Shown piece after piece: positions 1 to 8,993 of a DNA stretch of 46,942 bases. The notes under the pieces are model-generated. The model was not told the origin of the DNA and ran no database searches. It worked only from the letters and a program-made list of their open reading frames with translations. Each line of letters begins with the position of its first letter. Positions within the stretch are counted from its first letter, which is position 1. Both the position numbers and the translations under genes were made by a program. Origin of the DNA: a bacterium (lineage in GTDB: Bacteria > Patescibacteriota > Minisyncoccia > Portnoybacterales > JAKAHB01); NCBI GenBank assembly GCA_021815315.1, contig JAKAHB010000003.1, forward strand, positions 1-46,942. The letters run 5' to 3'.

Positions 1-546
<546 letters not shown>

Positions 547-828
547 AAACACGGAGAAAATCTCCATGCTCGCACACGGAGCAACTAAAAACAGTCACTA
601 GATATTTTTAGTCGCTGACTAAATTAAATTGTTAAAGTTCTGGTTGCGGGTTGCGATTTTTCAAATCCGCCCGAGGCGGATTTATGTAAGCCAAGCTTAC
701 ATAAAAATACAACCGTTTGGAGTTCTGTTTGACGATGCAAACGGAAGCCCCAAACGGTCATACTTTCAGTATAAACAATTTATGTTTGTTTATTGCATAT
801 TATGAGTGGCTTCCTTTATTACTCTGCT

Positions 829-856
829 ATTTTACACGATTAAAAAACCATGTCAA
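829..856 (-). promoter_or_regulatory. Putative sigma-70 type rRNA promoter P2 (TTGACA-16 nt-TAAAAT)
   Basis: Minus strand TTGACA (856-851) and TAAAAT (834-829), upstream of the 16S 5' end. Confidence 0.6.
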
Positions 857-893
857 GGTCTTGACTTTGTTCCTAATTGCTTCAAGCCTTTAT

Positions 894-923
894 ATTTTAA
901 CACAAACAAAAAACAAGCGTCAA
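894..923 (-). promoter_or_regulatory. Putative rRNA promoter P1 (TTGACG-18 nt-TAAAAT)
   Basis: Minus strand TTGACG (923-918) and TAAAAT (899-894), in tandem with P2. Confidence 0.45.
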
Positions 924-942
924 CTGTCGCGGGACAAGATTT

Positions 943-1182
943 TTAAAGCCCGGCCTCGGTAATCTTGCTCCGGTCGGCTTTCAATTTCGCAAGCGCTTCC
1001 AGCGCTTTTTTCGCGGCGACGAAGTCGTTTTCTTGTTCCGCCTTTTCCAGCTTTTGTTGCCATAGCAAAGAAGCCTTTTGATTCTCCGCTAGCGCTCGTT
1101 CGCCCGAGCCTCTTTCTTGAATATTTTTTTGCTGTTCCTGCTCTTGCGGGGTCAGCGGTTTTGTTTCGAAAGAATGGAGCAT
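943..1182 (-). CDS. Hypothetical 79-aa charged, coiled-coil-like protein
   Basis: ORF directly downstream of gap on the same strand; K/E/Q/A-rich. Confidence 0.55.
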   Translation of the reverse strand: MLHSFETKPLTPQEQEQQKNIQERGSGERALAENQKASLLWQQKLEKAEQENDFVAAKKALEALAKLKADRSKITEAGL

Positions 1183-1195
1183 ATTTTTAGTTTAA

Positions 1196-2200
1196 TTATA
1201 TCTTCTCGGCTATTAGTTTAGCCATTTCGGCCAGGCGGCTGGAGTATCCCCACTCATTGTCATACCAGGCGATGATTTTTACTAAATTACCGTCAGCCAT
1301 GGTTGAGGGCAGATCAACAATACTGGAGTGGGGGTTTTTCTTGTAGTCGCTGGAAACCAGAGGATTTTCTTCAACAGCCAAGATGCCCGCCAGTTCCTCT
1401 CCCGCTTTTTTAGAAAACAAGGCGTTTAATTCCGGCACACTCGTTTCTTTTTTGAGCACGGCGACAAAATCGGCGATGGAGACAATCGGCGTAGGTACGC
1501 GTAAAGCGAAACCGTCCAAATGCCCGGCCAGTTCTGGGATAACCCGAGCTACCGCTTTGGCGGCGCCGGTAGTGGTGGGGACAATGTTTTCTGCCGCGGC
1601 CCGGGCTCTTCTTAAATCTTTATGAGGCGCGTCTTGAAGGCGTTGGTCGGAAGTATAGGAATGAGCCGTGGTCATGAATCCCTTAACCACTCCAAATTCG
1701 TCATTTAAAACTTTAACCACGGGTGCCAGGCAGTTAGTCGTGCAAGAAGCCATGGAGAGCAGATCGTCTTTTTCCGGATCGTATTTGTCGGCATTAACTC
1801 CCAAGACATACATGGGGATATCCTCTCCCTTACAGGGCGCTGAAATTATCACTTTTTTGGCGCCGGCTTGCAGGTGTTTTGAGGCGCTTTCTCTGTCGGT
1901 AAATAGTCCGGTGCATTCCAGCACAACGTCAATTCCCAGTTCTTTCCAGGGCAGAGCGGCCGGATCTTTTTCGGCCAACACTTTTATTTTTTGGTTACCG
2001 ATAACCAGCAGACCGTCCGACGCTTCCACCTTTTTGTCGTAGCTGCCGTAGGAAGTATCGTATTGTAAAAGATGCGCCAGAGTTTTTGTGTCGGTTAAGT
2101 CGTTGATGGCAACGATTTCCAATTCAGGAAATTTTTCTAAAATTATTTTACAGACCGGTCGGCCGATACGGCCAAAACCGTTGATGGCTATCTTGGGCAT
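1196..2200 (-). CDS. gap: Type I glyceraldehyde-3-phosphate dehydrogenase
   Basis: [12 protein letters not shown]-terminus, SCTTNC catalytic motif, C-terminal [12 protein letters not shown]. Confidence 0.97.
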   Translation of the reverse strand: MPKIAINGFGRIGRPVCKIILEKFPELEIVAINDLTDTKTLAHLLQYDTSYGSYDKKVEASDGLLVIGNQKIKVLAEKDPAALPWKELGIDVVLECTGLFTDRESASKHLQAGAKKVIISAPCKGEDIPMYVLGVNADKYDPEKDDLLSMASCTTNCLAPVVKVLNDEFGVVKGFMTTAHSYTSDQRLQDAPHKDLRRARAAAENIVPTTTGAAKAVARVIPELAGHLDGFALRVPTPIVSIADFVAVLKKETSVPELNALFSKKAGEELAGILAVEENPLVSSDYKKNPHSSIVDLPSTMADGNLVKIIAWYDNEWGYSSRLAEMAKLIAEKI

Positions 2201-2317
2201 AAAATTTCTGTTTATTTATTCTTTAATTAATTTTAGCTTAAAAAACAATTCTTAACAACTTTATGCTCTCAAATTCCAAGTCTCGCCAGGGTTTGTTATC
2301 GGCATGAGAATAAAAAT

Positions 2318-2343
2318 GCTCCGAAGCCAAGCGGCTTCGGAGC
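2318..2343 (-). terminator. Rho-independent terminator downstream of thyX-like gene
   Basis: GCTCCGAAGCC/GGCTTCGGAGC stem followed by ATTTTTATT on the minus strand. Confidence 0.8.
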
Positions 2344-2358
2344 GGGTCTAGGGGAAGT

Positions 2359-3756
2359 CTAGACTTGCCTCTTGGGGAAATAGTCTCCCTTTTTTCTTTG
2401 AGCGATGTCTCGCCCGCAATAGCGCGCGCCTTCGGCGCATTTGCCGGTGCGGTAGCAAGGCGGCTCAAAGAGCTGAAGCAAGGAAGATTCGTGGCCTCTG
2501 CTTTGTCCGATAGCCAAGCGCAATTGTCGGCTCAGCTCGCTGATTTCTTCTTGGGCGCACCAGCACAGGCGCTTGCTATGTTCGTGGATGAGGGCGTTAA
2601 AATTACCGAAGGTGTCATAGGCGACCATAGCGCCATAAGGTGCCAATACCATGGCCAGGGTTGAAGGGACTGAAGTGGAGATTTTTTGCCAACGAGCCAT
2701 CAGCTCAAGGGCTTTTTGCCCCAGGCCCAGGCCATGAGCAATGGGTGGCAGGTAGAAATTGCCAGTGAAGCTTGGCTGGCTCCGGCTCAAGGTGCGATGG
2801 CGTTGGTTCTGGCCCATGGTTGCCAGGGACAGGATGATGCGGGTGAAGATACCACCGGTTGCGTTGCCCATGAAGGCGGGATCAAAATGGAGGCAGTCAA
2901 GCGGGTTGGTGTCTTCCGGGTTTGGCAGGGTTAGCTTTTTTTCGCCAAAAATCTCGTGCGCAACTAGGAGCGGACTAGTTTTTGTCTCGGGTTCTTTCCC
3001 GGGGACGGACATTGCCCAATCTTGTTTTTTTGTCTTGGGGCCGAAAAGAAATGCTAGCTCCGGGTGTTTTTTAATAACCTCGGTAGCCATTTTCTCGGTC
3101 AAGGCCTTCATCACCGGCGTCCGTGCCGAGCGATACATTGCCGCTAGCGCCGAAAGGTTGACGGTGTAGAGCAAACCGGTGGGAAAGATAAGGGGAATGA
3201 ACATCCGCAGTTGTTCTTGGGCGATTTTGGGCCCGTTTTGCTCCTTGTATTTGTCGTTGGCGAAGGGTCTTTCTTGGCCGATGAGGCGTTGGGCCATCTT
3301 AGTAGCCGGGGCGATATTTTCTTGAAAAACGGTGACGCCAAAGTTGACATAGGCGTCAATCGCCTTGAGCGTCGGCGTGCTCACTTTCGGCCAGAAAATT
3401 TTGATGTAGCGCCTGATTGCCGGAAGATCGGGGCTGGCGAACATCCCGCCGCAAAAACGTCCGCTTCTTTGGCTGGAGTTATAGAAAGGGCTTGCCAAAT
3501 GAAGGCCCAGGGTGACATCACCGACACTGATGCCTTCAATAAAGAAACTCAAGAAGTAGTGCTGAAAAGTGGTGTGGTGCCCCGTCCCCCAAAGTCGGGC
3601 GTCGATATCAATCTCTCTTCCCCACTTTGGCTTCTCAGGGCCATAGCAGGCTAAGGCGGCGTGAGAAATGAGGGGCGTCGGCTGACGGTTGGTACTGGAG
3701 ACCAACTTTACCTTTATGGACATGATTTTTTCCTCAACAAAAGTGTTTATTGGCAA
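2359..3756 (-). CDS. FAD-dependent thymidylate synthase (ThyX)-like protein, apparently two tandem ThyX-type halves
   Basis: First half: GHHTTFQHYFLSFFIEG...SPFYNSSQRSGRF. Second half: GQNQRHRTLSRSQPSFTGNFYLPP...RLCWCAQEEI. Start could be the internal MSIKVKL. Confidence 0.75.
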   Translation of the reverse strand: MPINTFVEEKIMSIKVKLVSSTNRQPTPLISHAALACYGPEKPKWGREIDIDARLWGTGHHTTFQHYFLSFFIEGISVGDVTLGLHLASPFYNSSQRSGRFCGGMFASPDLPAIRRYIKIFWPKVSTPTLKAIDAYVNFGVTVFQENIAPATKMAQRLIGQERPFANDKYKEQNGPKIAQEQLRMFIPLIFPTGLLYTVNLSALAAMYRSARTPVMKALTEKMATEVIKKHPELAFLFGPKTKKQDWAMSVPGKEPETKTSPLLVAHEIFGEKKLTLPNPEDTNPLDCLHFDPAFMGNATGGIFTRIILSLATMGQNQRHRTLSRSQPSFTGNFYLPPIAHGLGLGQKALELMARWQKISTSVPSTLAMVLAPYGAMVAYDTFGNFNALIHEHSKRLCWCAQEEISELSRQLRLAIGQSRGHESSLLQLFEPPCYRTGKCAEGARYCGRDIAQRKKGDYFPKRQV

Positions 3757-3871
3757 GGAGCCAAAGCCCCTCTTTCGGCTGATTGAATATAAACATTAAC
3801 TGGCAAAAAATTCAACGCCTTGGTGCGAGTTTTAAAGTGTAAAGGCCGGGTCCTTACAAGATATTATGAAT

Positions 3872-3903
3872 AAAAAGGCCCCGCGCAAAGATTGCAACGG
3901 GGC
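3872..3903 (-). terminator. Rho-independent terminator
   Basis: GCCCCG/CGGGGC hairpin with T-run on the minus strand, just after ORF end 3928. Confidence 0.65.
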
Positions 3904-3927
3904 GGGACAGGCGCGCGCGGCGGTCAG

Positions 3928-4149
3928 TCAGGGGCAGACCGCAAATGGTATGGGGAAGCGTCCCTTGGCGGTGCAGGCCACGAGGCTCCCCTTCTCAAAC
4001 CTGAGGCAGCCGAAGAGCCGGACAGCGCCGTTTTGGCGCAGGACCCGATGGGCGGCCCCGGCCACCTCTTCCGCGATATCCGGCAGTAACTCGGCGGCCT
4101 GCTCATTGAGCAGGCGTTTGACAGCCTCGGGACTCAGGTTCAAGCTCAT
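3928..4149 (-). CDS. Hypothetical small protein (MSLNLSPEAVKRLLNEQAAELLPDIAEEVAGAAHRVLRQNGAVRLFGCLRFEKG...)
   Basis: Internal Met of the 3928..4302 ORF, preceded by GGGAGGAG SD; upstream TTGACA-17-TAAAAT promoter (4202-4230). Confidence 0.65.
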   Translation of the reverse strand: MSLNLSPEAVKRLLNEQAAELLPDIAEEVAGAAHRVLRQNGAVRLFGCLRFEKGSLVACTAKGRFPIPFAVCP

Positions 4150-4201
4150 AGCGGCTCCTCCCGGCGGGAATTTCCCGCAAAAAAGTTTTTCACTAGAAAC
4201 C

Positions 4202-4230
4202 ATTTTACTGCTATATTTTGGGTTTGTCAA
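4202..4230 (-). promoter_or_regulatory. Putative sigma-70 promoter for small ORF 3928..4149
   Basis: Minus strand TTGACA - 17 nt - TAAAAT. Confidence 0.6.
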
Positions 4231-4248
4231 GGGAAAAATAAAAACACA

Positions 4249-4279
4249 AAGGCCCGGCCTTAAAAAAAGGCCGGGCCTT
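4249..4279 (-). terminator. Rho-independent terminator after glutaredoxin gene
   Basis: Perfect 13-bp stem AAGGCCCGGCCTT/AAGGCCGGGCCTT, 5-nt loop, T-rich tail. Confidence 0.8.
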
Positions 4280-4295
4280 GAGATTTCAAGCGTTT

Positions 4296-4529
4296 TTAGC
4301 ACTCCAGCTTGAGTAACTGGCAGATTTTGTCGCGGTCAAAACCGATGACAATTTCGCCGTCAATATCGGAAACTGGCACCCCCATCTGGCCGGATTTTTC
4401 AACCATCTCGTCGCGAGCGTGCGCGTCCAAAGCGACATCCAAGTCTTCAAAATCAATCCCTTTTTCTTTCAAAAAGTTTTTTAAGGTGACGCAATAGGGG
4501 CAAGTTGGAGTGGAATAAACTTTAATCAT
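4296..4529 (-). CDS. Glutaredoxin / NrdH-like redoxin
   Basis: MIKVYSTPTCPYC...; CPYC active site, GVPV. Confidence 0.9.
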   Translation of the reverse strand: MIKVYSTPTCPYCVTLKNFLKEKGIDFEDLDVALDAHARDEMVEKSGQMGVPVSDIDGEIVIGFDRDKICQLLKLEC

Positions 4530-4595
4530 GGAAGTTGGCACGTAGAAAGTGGTTGGCGGCAAGTGGTTTTTTAACCACGCGCTGCCGGCCGCTCG

Positions 4596-5534
4596 CTACT
4601 TTTTGTTTAATGTTTTTAAATAATCGGCGGCGGACAGGGCGGCAATCGCTCCTTGCCCGACGGCGATAGAAATTTGCTTGTATTTGGTGTCGGCCACGTC
4701 TCCAGCCGCGAATATTCCGGGGACGGAAGTGGCGCCAGTCTGGTGATTAATTTCAATTTCGCCCCACTCGCTGGTCTTTAAACAGCCATTGATAAAATCA
4801 ACCTTGGAAGTGGAGCCAATCTCTACAAAAATTCCCTCAACCTCAACTTCACTCTTCTGATTATTTTGCACATTGGTGTAGATTAAACTTTTAACAAACT
4901 TTTCGCCTTTTATTTCGCTGGGAACGCAATTGGGCAAATACTGAACCTTTCCGTTATTCAGCATTTCTTCTCCCAGTGTTTTGTTTTCACCTTTTATTTC
5001 AGCATATTTATTTAGCCAATAGATTTTGGAGGTATAACTTAGAAGCTGATGAACGGTGTCAATCCCCGAATCTCCGGCTCCCACCACGGCGACTATCTTG
5101 CCGCTAAACATTGGAGCATCGCAGGTGGCGCAATAAGTGATGCCCTTGCCCTCAAACTCTTTGGCGCCTGGAATATCAAGTTTTTTTTCTGATTTCCCGG
5201 TGGCGATAATGACGGTTTTAGTTTTATATTCTTCCCGATCTGTCTCCACAATTTTAACGCTGCTGTCACAGCCGGAAATTTGCTGGACCTTCTCTCCCTC
5301 CTTAATCTCCAGTTCCTTTTTAAAGATATTCAAATGCCAAATGAATTTTTTGGCCAAAGCCGGTCCCGGAGTGCCGTAAGGCCCTAGATAGTTTTCAATC
5401 ACGTAGCCTTCGTTCATTTGACCGCCCAATTGTTTGGCGATAAGAGCTGTTTTTAATTTTCTTCTGGCGGCATAAACCGCGGCGCTCATTGCCGCCGGTC
5501 CCCCGCCGATAATTATCAGGTCGTAAACTTTCAC
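4596..5534 (-). CDS. trxB: Thioredoxin reductase
   Basis: GGGPAAMSAAVYAARR, CATCDAP active site, VVGAGDSGID, GIFAAGDV. Confidence 0.95.
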   Translation of the reverse strand: MKVYDLIIIGGGPAAMSAAVYAARRKLKTALIAKQLGGQMNEGYVIENYLGPYGTPGPALAKKFIWHLNIFKKELEIKEGEKVQQISGCDSSVKIVETDREEYKTKTVIIATGKSEKKLDIPGAKEFEGKGITYCATCDAPMFSGKIVAVVGAGDSGIDTVHQLLSYTSKIYWLNKYAEIKGENKTLGEEMLNNGKVQYLPNCVPSEIKGEKFVKSLIYTNVQNNQKSEVEVEGIFVEIGSTSKVDFINGCLKTSEWGEIEINHQTGATSVPGIFAAGDVADTKYKQISIAVGQGAIAALSAADYLKTLNKK

Positions 5535-5548
5535 AATTTTAAATTTTC

Positions 5549-5655
5549 AATTTTCAATTTTCAAACAATTACCAAAAGGCCAATTTCCAATGAAGCGAAG
5601 TAATCGCTTAAATTGAAACCTTTAGTTTCGAAAAATTGTTTGGGAATTAGAAATT
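5549..5655. repeat. Intergenic imperfect inverted-repeat (MITE-like) hairpin element
   Basis: AATTTTCAATTTTCAAACAATT (5549-5570) versus AATTGTTTGGGAATTAGAAATT (5634-5655), with nested AAGCGA/TCGCTT hairpin. Confidence 0.5.
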
Positions 5656-5668
5656 GGAAATTACTAAC

Positions 5669-5905
5669 TTAGGCGATGCTGATCAACTTCCAATAATTCT
5701 CTCCTATTCTCTTTTTTATCTCAACCCTGCAATCCGGTAATAAAAGGCCGAGGTTGTAGAGCAGGCCTTCGGGGGTTACTTCCTCTTCGTGTTCAACAAT
5801 ACTCCCCAATTCTAACTCAAGACGACTTATTTTTTCAAGTCCGTTCTTGCGGGCATATTCTTGGGCGACCTTGGTTATTTGGTTGGCGAGATGTAAGTCG
5901 TGCAA
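5669..5905 (-). CDS. HypA-like hydrogenase nickel-insertion protein lacking the zinc-ribbon domain
   Basis: MHDLHLANQITKVAQEYA... resembles HypA N-domain (conserved His2); C-terminal GENYWKLISIA resembles the last HypA strand; no CxxC pairs; end of hydrogenase operon. Confidence 0.65.
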   Translation of the reverse strand: MHDLHLANQITKVAQEYARKNGLEKISRLELELGSIVEHEEEVTPEGLLYNLGLLLPDCRVEIKKRIGENYWKLISIA

Positions 5906-5959
5906 TTTGGTAGGTGTTTTATGGCTAGCGGAAAGCGACTATTTTCACCACTTCCCATC

Positions 5960-7234
5960 TTAGTGTGTGGCGCAAGTCAAACAGGGATCGTAAGAGCGGA
6001 TAAGCATTTTTATCATATTTTCTCGTTTTCGGCTGGCTTTTTTTGAGAGATCGGGTAGCCAAGCCTTTAAATCTTCTTCCAGCCGGGCAATGTTTTGAGC
6101 GGTGGGGGTGATAATATTACATTCTTTAATGTCGCCGTTGTCTTTGGTTTCGTAGGAATAGAACAAAAGACCGCGGGGCGCTTCAATGGCGCCATAGCCC
6201 CGACCGATTTGCGGTTGCCACTGAGCGTTTTTTACTTTGCTTAATTTCAACTCTTTTCTTTGTCCAATTAGCGTTACTATTTCCTCAACGCAATGCGCGA
6301 TTTCAACGGCTTGCCCCAAAATGTTGTGGAAGGGGTTTCTGGAGGGAAGCTTAACGCCGGAAAGCTCCAGAATTTTTTTAGCCTCAAGATTAAGCAAAGA
6401 AGCATTATTGTTCAATCTGGCCAAGGCGCCAACGAGATAGGGTTCTTCTTCAAAATGACTGCGTTTTGTTTGGGGGTTGGCTTTGATTTGAAATTCGTTT
6501 ATTAATTTCATAAAAGCGCCTTCGGAAATTATTTGCTCTTCTTCGTTTTTGCCGTTCCATCTGACTTTGCCTTCATAGATCGCGTATTCGTTTTCATTAA
6601 CGAGCGAGGCCCAGTTGAAACTAGTTTGCAAGTCGGGGTATTTTAAGCGGGCGAACAAATTAGCAAGGCGAATCGCCGAAGGCAAAGCGGCTTGGGCCAT
6701 CTTTAATATTTCGTTTAGAGTTTCTTCCGTCGGCCATTTTTTGAAGCCGCCAATTTCGGCAGCCAAGGGGTGGATTGAACGTCCGCCGATTTTATCAATA
6801 AGAAAATTACCCAACTCGCGAATTTGCAAGGCATTTTTTGTATAACTGGGAAATTTTTTAATCAGAGCTAAGTCGTCTTTATCGCCAAAAAAATCCGCCA
6901 GAGAAAAGAAAAAAAGATGCAGGGCGTGACTGTTGATAATCTGCCCCAGCATTAGAAGTTTGCGCAGGTAAATCGTTTCAGACGCGACGGCGACATCCAT
7001 GGCGTCTTCCAGGGCCTTGATACTGGTTAGGGTATGGACTACCGGACAAACGCCGCAAATACGGGCGGCGATTTGCGAGGCCTCCTCGTAATGGCGGTCG
7101 CGCAGAATCCCCTCCAACAAGCGCGCGCCCTCGTTCACCATAAAGATAGCGGCTTTGACATCGCCCTTGACGATTTCGCCGATAAATCCGCCGTGCCCTT
7201 CAATTTTTGCCACGTGATCAATTTTTATTTTCAT
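5960..7234 (-). CDS. hydA: [NiFe] hydrogenase large (alpha) subunit, group 3b/sulfhydrogenase-like
   Basis: IEGHGG, RICGVCPVVHTL (L1), C-terminal DPCLTCATH (L2). Confidence 0.95.
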   Translation of the reverse strand: MKIKIDHVAKIEGHGGFIGEIVKGDVKAAIFMVNEGARLLEGILRDRHYEEASQIAARICGVCPVVHTLTSIKALEDAMDVAVASETIYLRKLLMLGQIINSHALHLFFFSLADFFGDKDDLALIKKFPSYTKNALQIRELGNFLIDKIGGRSIHPLAAEIGGFKKWPTEETLNEILKMAQAALPSAIRLANLFARLKYPDLQTSFNWASLVNENEYAIYEGKVRWNGKNEEEQIISEGAFMKLINEFQIKANPQTKRSHFEEEPYLVGALARLNNNASLLNLEAKKILELSGVKLPSRNPFHNILGQAVEIAHCVEEIVTLIGQRKELKLSKVKNAQWQPQIGRGYGAIEAPRGLLFYSYETKDNGDIKECNIITPTAQNIARLEEDLKAWLPDLSKKASRKRENMIKMLIRSYDPCLTCATH

Positions 7235-8015
7235 TTGTGTTTTGTGGTTTGAGCTTATTTTCTATTTGGTCCCTCCCGCCGAATCTTTCCGTTATCATTT
7301 CTATTTCGCGTTCGTTATAGCCATGATTATTCAAAATCTTTTTCAAGTTATCAAAATTTTTACCCGTTTTTTGCAGCGGGCCGCGACAACCATCGCAGGG
7401 GTATCCGACCGAAGGGCAAGGCGCGCCACAACCGCCCAAAATCACAGGGCCGATGCAGGGCAACCCTTTTTGCAAAAGGCACTCATTTTGTTTTCGCTGG
7501 CACTCATAGCAAATCGGTCTTTGGGGGACCCTAAAGACATCGCCCGCTAAGATTTTTTTAGTGAATTCAAAAAGCTCATCCTTGTTTATGGGGCAACCCG
7601 TCAGTTCAAAATCAACCGGGACATAGGCGCTGATGGGCTTGATATCCGGGTTGGCAATCTGATCCACGTTTTTATAAACATATTGCAGGCAATTTTCTTT
7701 GTCGCCACGGTAATTTTTTATTTCTTGAATACCGCCTAGACAAGCACAAGCGCCGATGGGAACCAACACTTTGCTGCGGCGTCTGATCTCTTTGATTTCT
7801 TCAATTTGTGAAGGCAGAATGGGTGTCCCTTCAATGAAAGTCAAGTCAAATGATTTCTTTTTGGCGTGTTCTTGAATAAATGGAAAATCGCCGACAATTA
7901 TGTGCCCGGCAAGTTTGAGGAATCTTTCACCTAGATCAACGATGGCTACCCGGCAGCCTTCGCAACAGGTCATACCCAAGACGGCGATGATTGGTTTTTT
8001 ATTTCTTAATGGCAT
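7218..8015 (-). CDS. hydD: [NiFe] hydrogenase small (delta) subunit
   Basis: GMTCCEGC, GACACLGG, TGCPINKDEL, multiple Fe-S cysteines. Confidence 0.93.
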   Translation of the reverse strand: MPLRNKKPIIAVLGMTCCEGCRVAIVDLGERFLKLAGHIIVGDFPFIQEHAKKKSFDLTFIEGTPILPSQIEEIKEIRRRSKVLVPIGACACLGGIQEIKNYRGDKENCLQYVYKNVDQIANPDIKPISAYVPVDFELTGCPINKDELFEFTKKILAGDVFRVPQRPICYECQRKQNECLLQKGLPCIGPVILGGCGAPCPSVGYPCDGCRGPLQKTGKNFDNLKKILNNHGYNEREIEMITERFGGRDQIENKLKPQNTNENKN

Positions 8016-8202
8016 TGTTTATCAGACTTAATGTTGTTTCGGCTTCAATCTTGTCCAAGGTGTTGATCACAAAACCGTTCTTGACGAAGGCGTAATCTCC
8101 CACTTTGGCCGGCATTAATTTCAAGTTGGCGCTTTTCCCGTTTCCCAGAAGCGCCTGGCCATTTTTAATCTTTATTATTTTGTGGGGGATGGTCAGACAC
8201 AT
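7999..8202 (-). CDS. hypC: HypC/HupF family hydrogenase assembly chaperone
   Basis: MCLTIPHKIIKIKN... with conserved Cys2 after the initiator Met; VGDYAFVKNGFVI. Confidence 0.88.
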   Translation of the reverse strand: MCLTIPHKIIKIKNGQALLGNGKSANLKLMPAKVGDYAFVKNGFVINTLDKIEAETTLSLINNAIKK

Positions 8203-8210
8203 AGAATAAA

Positions 8211-8993
8211 TCAAAGATTACGGCTCAAGTCCGAATTGGCGATAGAAATGCACAGCTCGGTATATTTCTGCAGATTAGCGGCCTGCCTCTCGGTTAATTT
8301 TTCGCAGGGAGCTCCCCAGTGCAGGGAGACTAAATCGCCTGCTGCTACATTCTTTAAAAGCGGGCTGTTTTCAACTTGATTTAGAATGTTTTTTTCCACG
8401 ATTTCCCCTTCAAAAATTTCTCCCCGGGCGCTTGAATCAAGAGGCCTGGTTTTAAGTTGTAAATAGCCGGATCCGACATGGGTAACCAGCCCCCAGGAAA
8501 TTCGGCAAGCATCAATTGTGGCCAAGGTGTGAAAATCTTCCGTTTTACCGGTGCGACGCCAAATGGAAAAAACGTGGAAATTGTGGTGCGGCAAAGATTT
8601 TTTGCTAAATCCCTTTCCAAAATTGATGAAGTTTTTCATTCCCAGCTTCTTTTTGACGCCCAAGGTGTCGGTCAGGTGAAAATAAAGCGCTGAAAGAGAA
8701 ACTTCTTCCAGGTTTTCATTGCCTAGCCAATAAGCCTCCACGACTTGTTCGTCCAGGGGATTTTTTACTTCATTTGCCCGGGCGATTACTTTTAGATATG
8801 GGTACATGGTTTCAAATTTTTCGAGCAGAGGCTTGATTGATTTTTGGGCGATTTTGTTTTCATTCATGCCCGAATAAAACTCAAGAATGTCGGCTTGATT
8901 TTCCGGACCGCAAAAATGCAACCGGTTAGGCATGAAGGCGTAACGGGTGCAACGAATAATGCCGCTTAATTGTGGGTCAATAATTTGGGCCAT
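8211..8993 (-). CDS. Conserved hydrogenase-operon protein of unknown function (260 aa)
   Basis: Located between hypC and the transporter in the hydrogenase operon with overlapping ORFs; Cys/His-containing, no family confidently recognised. Confidence 0.8.
   Translation of the reverse strand: MAQIIDPQLSGIIRCTRYAFMPNRLHFCGPENQADILEFYSGMNENKIAQKSIKPLLEKFETMYPYLKVIARANEVKNPLDEQVVEAYWLGNENLEEVSLSALYFHLTDTLGVKKKLGMKNFINFGKGFSKKSLPHHNFHVFSIWRRTGKTEDFHTLATIDACRISWGLVTHVGSGYLQLKTRPLDSSARGEIFEGEIVEKNILNQVENSPLLKNVAAGDLVSLHWGAPCEKLTERQAANLQKYTELCISIANSDLSRNL

Noticed and set aside
717-962. 81-aa plus-strand ORF near the 16S.
   Set aside because: Antisense to the rRNA leader and its promoters; no coding character.
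1383-2042. Plus-strand ORFs 1383..1625 and 1668..2042.
   Set aside because: Antisense shadows of gap.
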